The position numbers and the translations under genes are program-made. Shown piece by piece: positions 58,778 through 64,000 of a stretch of DNA of 64,000 nucleotides; the first letter of the stretch is position 1, and the number at the start of each line of letters is the position of its first letter. Source of the stretch: Nicotiana tabacum (taxonomy: Eukaryota; Streptophyta; Magnoliopsida; Solanales; Solanaceae); contig NC_134097.1 of the NCBI RefSeq assembly GCF_000715075.1, positions 68,543,190-68,607,189 on the forward strand. Reading direction: 5' to 3'. Below the pieces are notes generated by a model. That model was not told the DNA's origin. It made no database searches and was given only the letters and a program-made list of their open reading frames with translations.

Positions 58778-59944
58778 GAAAGTGCAGAAAATAAAGATGA
58801 AGCAGAGAGGAAGGGGAAAGAAGAGGAATGACTGAAGTGAAGGAAATAGGAGAAGTAGATGTTTTAGGATTTCTGAGGGTAATTTTGGTATTATGAAAAC
58901 TTATAATGGACAAGAAAGTAATTTTATTGGTCAAACTAAAATGACTTTTAAGCCAACATCGGAAAAGTTGGGGTTAGCCAACTTGTTGCTTTTGGCTCTT
59001 TTTAAGCATATTTTAACTTTTTTTAAGCTATTTTTTTGTGGCCAAACACTTCCATAACTAAAAGGGGGCTTAAAATTGGTTTGACCAGCTTTTAAGCCTA
59101 TCCAAACAGGCTCTAAAGCTATAGAGTGTAAAGTTAGAGTAGTGAGATACAACCGCGATTGTTGGATAATTCTCGTTTTATCCCGTGATGATATGTGAGA
59201 AAGAATCCAAAGACAAGGCAGTCCATACTTCCTTGCTAAAGGAGACATTCCAAAGCTGTACTACCAAGCCTTAATATCTTTATATTCTAGTACTAATAAA
59301 TTTTTGCTTTACATACCAAAAAAAAATTATACTTTTTTTTTTCATAAGAAAATGTTGCTATGGTAGCGAAAACATGAGGCATGGGGACAATACTAAGGGA
59401 AGCGAGATATACCCCATCTATGTTCTAAATGAGTAGAGTTTGTTAGATAAAATATAAAAAGAATTAGATTATTTTGATGTCTATTTTTGCTTGGAAATAA
59501 CTCTGTTTAGGGGTGTTCACGGTCATTTTGGCTCTTTTGATATATTTTGATTCGGTTTTTAAAATTATTATATCAATACTATATAAAATAAATTATGTAA
59601 TGCTTTATTTTACACTTTTCGGTTTCGGTTTGTGTAGGATTTATTAAGTAGTCATTGATCAATTAAGATATATGCTTGCCTTAATTCTATCTACTCTGCC
59701 ACCAAATCACTCCCTTGGATATTGGCAAACAGACATTTGTAAATTGTAACAATGTTCCTTCTTCTTATTCTTTTTATATTATTTTTTTTTAAAATTTTAT
59801 TGAGATTGAGTGGGTCAGTTAAACACATGCTGATATCTGTTTTGTTCTTTACGGTTAGAGATGGCTTGAGGAATGTTCACTACTCTATTGACTTTTGCAT
59901 CTTCCCTATGATGTAACTACTACTGTAATAGAAAATTCTCTCAA
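58778..59944. other. non-coding spacer with a possible MITE remnant
   Basis: No convincing gene. At about 58931-59116 a segment ends TATCCAAACAGGCTC, preceded by TTAAAATTGGTTTGACC and a left part with TTTTAAGCCAAC. On the minus strand this is the GAGCCTGTTTGGAT-type repeat common in Solanaceae. Boundaries and duplications are unclear. The rest is AT-rich and unrecognised. Confidence 0.45.
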
Positions 59945-61672
59945 ATGGATCCCCAACCTTATGCATCTCAAAACACAATACTATCCAAACCCCCAGACAT
60001 TGAATAAGATATTCTCAAACATAACAATCCTATGATCAATCCAACCTTCAAAGAAATATTAACCATCACTAATCCAATGCTCTTCACACCTTATGATAAT
60101 CAACCCGACATGGAATTCCCAAAATTTGACTCAGAAGAACATATGGTTGATCACTCAACATTAATACACACACGAGATATTAAATTCATCTCACTCACAG
60201 AAGAGGAGAAGCAACGAATTTATGAGCCATGGAAAAACTCTATCATTGTGAAACTAGCGGGGAAACACATGTTACACCACTACTTAAAGAAAAAAATTCA
60301 AGAAATATGGAGGCCAACGGAAGATTTCCATTTGATTGATCTCGGAGAAGACTACTACATAATTAAATTCAAGAGAAAGGAGAATATGGATAAAGCTATA
60401 CAACAAGGGTCTTGGTTCATCAATGGACACTTTCTCTCCATCACAAGATGGAAACCAAATTTTTTAGCTACCAAAGAGAAAGTGACTAATTCGGCAGTAT
60501 GTGTTAGACTCCCTCAATTGCCTACAAAATTTTACGATGGGAAAATTATGGAAAAAATTGGAAATGCAATTGGCCGTCTACTTAAAATAGACGTTTGTAC
60601 ATCAACCACCTTGAGGAGTCTCTATGCAAGACTGTGTGTGGAGCTTCCGTTGGAAATCCCAGTCCAACCCATTCTCTATGTTGGCCACCACAAACAAGTA
60701 ATCCATTATGAAGGAGAAAATTTTCTTTGTAAAAATTGTGGACGACTAGGACACATAGAAAAACAATGTACTTACATTTCACATAATACCAAAGACAATG
60801 TGGAACCAAACATGTAGCAATCAACAACAACAAAGGCAGAGGAAAATCAAGAAGAATGGAAAACAGTTTCTTTTGCTAAAGGAAGGCAACAAGGTGCAAG
60901 AGGTAATTAAAAACACACCAATACAAATCCGATCAAAAACTCCAATGGCCCAGGTATCTCAGTCAAATTGTTCAATGCCAACACTGGTAAGTACTTAGAT
61001 ACACAATTCTTGCAATATAAATCTAAAGATCATAAGAATGCTACTTCTAGATAAGAATAATTCAAAAACTACGGCCATCATGGTGGAAGAAAAAACCAAC
61101 TTGACAACAAAAAAATAACTTTTCCCCTGAGTGAAGAGCCAATGGTTTTGGAAGAAACCACCAAGGGAGAAAAACTTCTAAATGAAAATGCCAATAATTG
61201 TCATGCAATTGAACAAATGTCCTCATCAAACAAGGACATTGATATATTGGAAATAAACGGGTTTTCCCCTAATAATTTTAATAATCAAATTAAAAATGTC
61301 GCCATGCAAAATATTCATCTAACTGACAAAACTACCCCTCCTAATAAACATAATAAAAAGGAAAAAAATAACCTTACTAACCGCCAAAATGGTAAAAAAC
61401 CTTCGATTACCCAAAACCTCAACCAAAATCTTTCCTTAAGATTTGGTAATCTCTCCACCCATAAGCATGCCATCCAAATGGCAAATGAAAAATATAATAA
61501 CGGACAAATGTCCTCCAATCTTGAGAACGTAATGGATACTACATCCATCGAAAATCAGCCTATAAAACATAACATTGGGGACTCAAACGCCATGCAAAAG
61601 GCAGCCCAATCATTACTCTATCAACCAATCCCTCCCATACCTCCAATAGCCCCTCTCTCACGCCTAACTTAG
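59945..61672 (+). pseudogene. LINE ORF1: DUF4283-like domain and CCHC zinc knuckle
   Basis: One frame from the ATG at 59945 to 61672, interrupted only by point stops at 60005, 60815, 60908, 61052 and 61058. The longest open part (60032-60817) has a DUF4283-like fold (IIVKLAGKHMLHHYLKKKI; a GSWFINGHFLSITRW core near residue 128) and the knuckle CKNCGRLGHIEKQC near 60730-60771. The pattern is typical of plant LINE ORF1, an RNA-binding nucleocapsid-like protein. The downstream part is low complexity, rich in N, K, Q and P. After 61672 similarity continues in another frame (MDGDGPEGLCMLVQYPNK near 61866-61919), implying a frameshift. Absence of indels over 1.7 kb alongside five stops suggests decay mainly by base substitution. 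Confidence 0.85.
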
Positions 61673-61991
61673 ACTCTTTAAGTACCCCAAACCTCTATCC
61701 ATTATGCCCATAATACCATCTTCTTTAAGGAAGAGACATAGTTCAAATTCTACGGCAACACAGAATCCATTCCATGGAAAACCTTTCACCTCTACCCCCT
61801 CAACCAGAGAACCCACAAATAATTTATGTTCAACCACCACAAGCACAGGACTACCAACCTGTGTCATGGATGGAGATGGGCCTGAAGGGCTATGCATGCT
61901 CGTTCAGTATCCAAATAAATAGTCAGGACTCGATCATCATTCTTCACGACACTCAGTACCTCCCAACTGGTAACAGAAGGCATGAGGTTGG
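59945..61991 (+). mobile_element. plant LINE (L1-like), ORF1 end only, cut by element F
   Basis: Contains the ORF1 pseudogene and a further out-of-frame ORF1 tail to 61991, where the LTR of F begins. The endonuclease/RT ORF2 expected downstream is not in the window and may lie beyond F. The 5' boundary is not defined; the original start codon seems to be at 59945. Confidence 0.78.
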
Positions 61992-63927
61992 TGTGACGAC
62001 CCGACCCGTCGTCTCATGGGTTACCGCTCCGTTTTTCCCATTCTCAGCTTCTTTATGCTTTATTATCTGTATCTTATGTGATCGAGTTGGTTTGGAGTGG
62101 TTTTGATAAGAAATGAGACACTTGGTCTCTTTTAAGAAGGCTTAAGTTGGAAAAGTCAACCGGACGTTGACTTATGAGTTAGAGGGATCGGATGTGAATT
62201 CTGACGGTTCGATTAGCTCCGGGAGGTGATTTGTGACTTAGGAGTGTGATCGTAAGTGGTTTTGGAGGTCCGGTGTAGAATTAAGCTTGAATTGGCGAAG
62301 TCAGTATTTTAGCGAATTCCGGTTTATAGGTGAGATTTTGATCCGAGGGTCAGAATGGAATTCCAAGAGTTGTTGTAGCTTCGTTATGTCATTTCTGATG
62401 TGTGTACAAAATTTCAGGTTATTCGGACATCATTTGGTTGGATTTTTGATGGAAAATGTAGAATTCCATATGGAATTAATTCCTATAATTTTTATTAACT
62501 GAATTGAATCGTTATGGCTAGATTCGAGGCATTCAGAGGTCAATAAGGGGCAAAGGTATCGCGAGCTAGAGAATTAGCCGGTTCGAGATGAGTAATTAAT
62601 GTAAATGATGTCCTGAGGGTTTGAAACCCCGGAATTTCACATCGTAACGCTATATTGAGGTAACTTGCACGCCGGATAACAGGCGTGGGGTAGAGCACCA
62701 TTGGGGATTGTTACTTGGTCCATCCCGAGAGATGTTTTTACCGTGTTTTCTACTTGAACTAAATTGAGAATCATCTTTACTTGGATTTAATTGTTACATT
62801 TGGGCTTCTTGCCAATTATTTGAATCCTTCCGGGATTGATATCACTGCTTTCGCATATTTTGCATATCATTTGACCTCAGTCCAAGGTTTTAAATACTGT
62901 TTTGCAAACTCATCCATCTTTCTAAGATTTAAAAACTTAAATGATATTTCGGGCTGAGAACTACTGTTTTACAAATGCCCAAGGGGCTTATGATAATTTC
63001 TGGACTGAGCATGGATCGGGCTGCGCGCCGCAGCAGTGTTATATTGATATTGAGGCCGAGAGCCTGGTTGATTACATTGATATTGAGGCCGAGAGACTGG
63101 TTGATTACATTTATATTGAGGTATGGGTGATTATATTGACATTGATATGAGGCCGAGGGCCTAGATTTGATGCCACGAGATGGCTTGATATTGCGCTTGG
63201 GCTATAGGAGCCCCTCCGGAGTCTGCACACACCCCCAGTGAGCGCCGTCGACGATAAATAAATGGATGGCTCGGGCTGCACGCCGCAGTGGGTACTAGAG
63301 TGTACCATCATATGCATTGCATTGCACTCATGCATTTGTTTTTTATCTGTTATACATGTCTCAATATTTGGTACTCTGACTTAATTGACTTGTTGCTTCA
63401 CTATTTGTTGTTCTAAACTGCCAGTTATAGTTTACTTTGTATTTTTTTCATAATTTCTTATTCTCAGCCTTTATTTATGTTTATTACTCACTGGGTCGGA
63501 GTACTCACATTATTCCCTGCACCTTGCGTGCAGATCCAGGTACACCACAGGCTAAGTGAGGAATTGTTTAGCTGAGCAGGCAGTATCCGGGAATATTGAG
63601 GTAGTTGCATGGCGTTCGCAGCCTTAATCTCTCCCCTCTATCTCTATCTTTTATTCCATATTTTTCCTAGACAGACTTGTAATAGGTGGATATTCTGTAT
63701 TAGAGGCTCATATTCGTGACACCGGATTCTGTTGGGCTATGGTGTGGTATTTTAATTGAACTTCCGCAGATTTTATTATTAATTATACACTTGAATGAAA
63801 TAACTTAGTAAATTCTCTGTGATATTTATCTATAATCTGAATAAGAATTTGGGATAATGTTATTGAATGGTCGGGCTTGCCTAGCAGTGTGTTGGGCGCC
63901 ATCATGACCGAGGTTGGGGTCGTGACA
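61992..63927 (+). repeat. 5' LTR of element F (1936 bp)
   Basis: TGTGACGACCCGACCCGTCG to GGGGTCGTGACA, followed by the primer-binding site. It includes two to three copies of a unit of about 33 bp (GATATTGAGGCCGAGAG) at 63043-63120, single GATCGGGCTGCGCGCCGCAG-like units at 63015 and 63272, and an ACTCACTGGGTCGGAGTACTC block near 63485. The middle resembles the E LTR. No motif cassette like those of A to E is seen. Confidence 0.88.
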
Positions 63928-64000
63928 AGTTGGTATCAGAGCCTAGGTTACTTGGTCTCGCGAGTCATGAGCCGGTTTAGTAGAGTCTCGCGGATCGGTA
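63928..64000 (+). mobile_element. start of element F interior with primer-binding site
   Basis: TGGTATCAGAGC at 63931-63942, then CTAGGTTACTTGGTCTCGCG, closely like the leader of A (18250-18275). The coding part is beyond the window. If complete, F would be a Del/Tekay-type element inserted in the LINE; GTTGG at 61987-61991 is the candidate target duplication. Confidence 0.85.

Overview
The window reads as gene-free, repeat-packed heterochromatin of a plant, most likely a Solanaceae species and plausibly Nicotiana. That placement rests on remembered family resemblance: Del/Tekay-type LTRs opening TGTAACGACCCGACC, a SINE with a (GTT)n tail, and an Ogre with a 4.2 kb LTR. No database was searched. 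I find no host protein gene, rRNA gene or tRNA gene. Almost every base can be assigned to a transposable element or its debris.

Region 1 (1-17966, minus strand) is most of one Ogre/Tat-clade Ty3 retrotransposon, read right to left: a 4231 bp 5' LTR (13736-17966), primer-binding site, leader, a 681-residue extra protein (ORF1), gag-protease, a probable 179 bp intron, an intact RT/RNase H/second RNase H/integrase frame, and a 3' untranslated region ending in 32 copies of a 41 bp repeat. Its 3' LTR lies beyond base 1. ORF1 and pol are open; gag carries two in-frame stops.

Region 2 (17967-28860, plus strand) is element A, a decayed Del/Tekay-like chromovirus whose 5' LTR was cut by the Ogre. Its 3' LTR holds element B, a deleted non-coding derivative bounded by a perfect 5 bp duplication (GATTT). 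Region 3 (28861-29721) is an A-rich then C-rich low-complexity spacer.

Region 4 (29722-58777) is a nest. Element C is a decayed chromovirus. Its gag is split by element D, a 2.7 kb non-coding interior between LTRs of about 3.7 kb (LARD-like). D's 3' LTR is split by element E on the minus strand. E's 5' LTR contains a 463 bp hAT-type MITE with an 8 bp duplication, and a SINE tail sits exactly on E's outer terminus.

Region 5 (58778-64000) has a non-coding spacer, a LINE ORF1 pseudogene (DUF4283-like domain plus zinc knuckle) and the complete 1.9 kb 5' LTR of element F, whose interior runs off the window.

The most rewarding signals lie in the LTR elements' non-coding parts. A 16 bp palindrome stands a nearly fixed 18-22 bases before the 3' LTR in every chromovirus-type element where the junction is visible. 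A cassette of short repeats sits at one homologous LTR position but has a different motif in each family. A non-coding motif occurs twice in the Ogre. An inverted-duplication scar marks the deletion point in B. The Ogre also supplies the extra ORF1 protein and the inferred intron.
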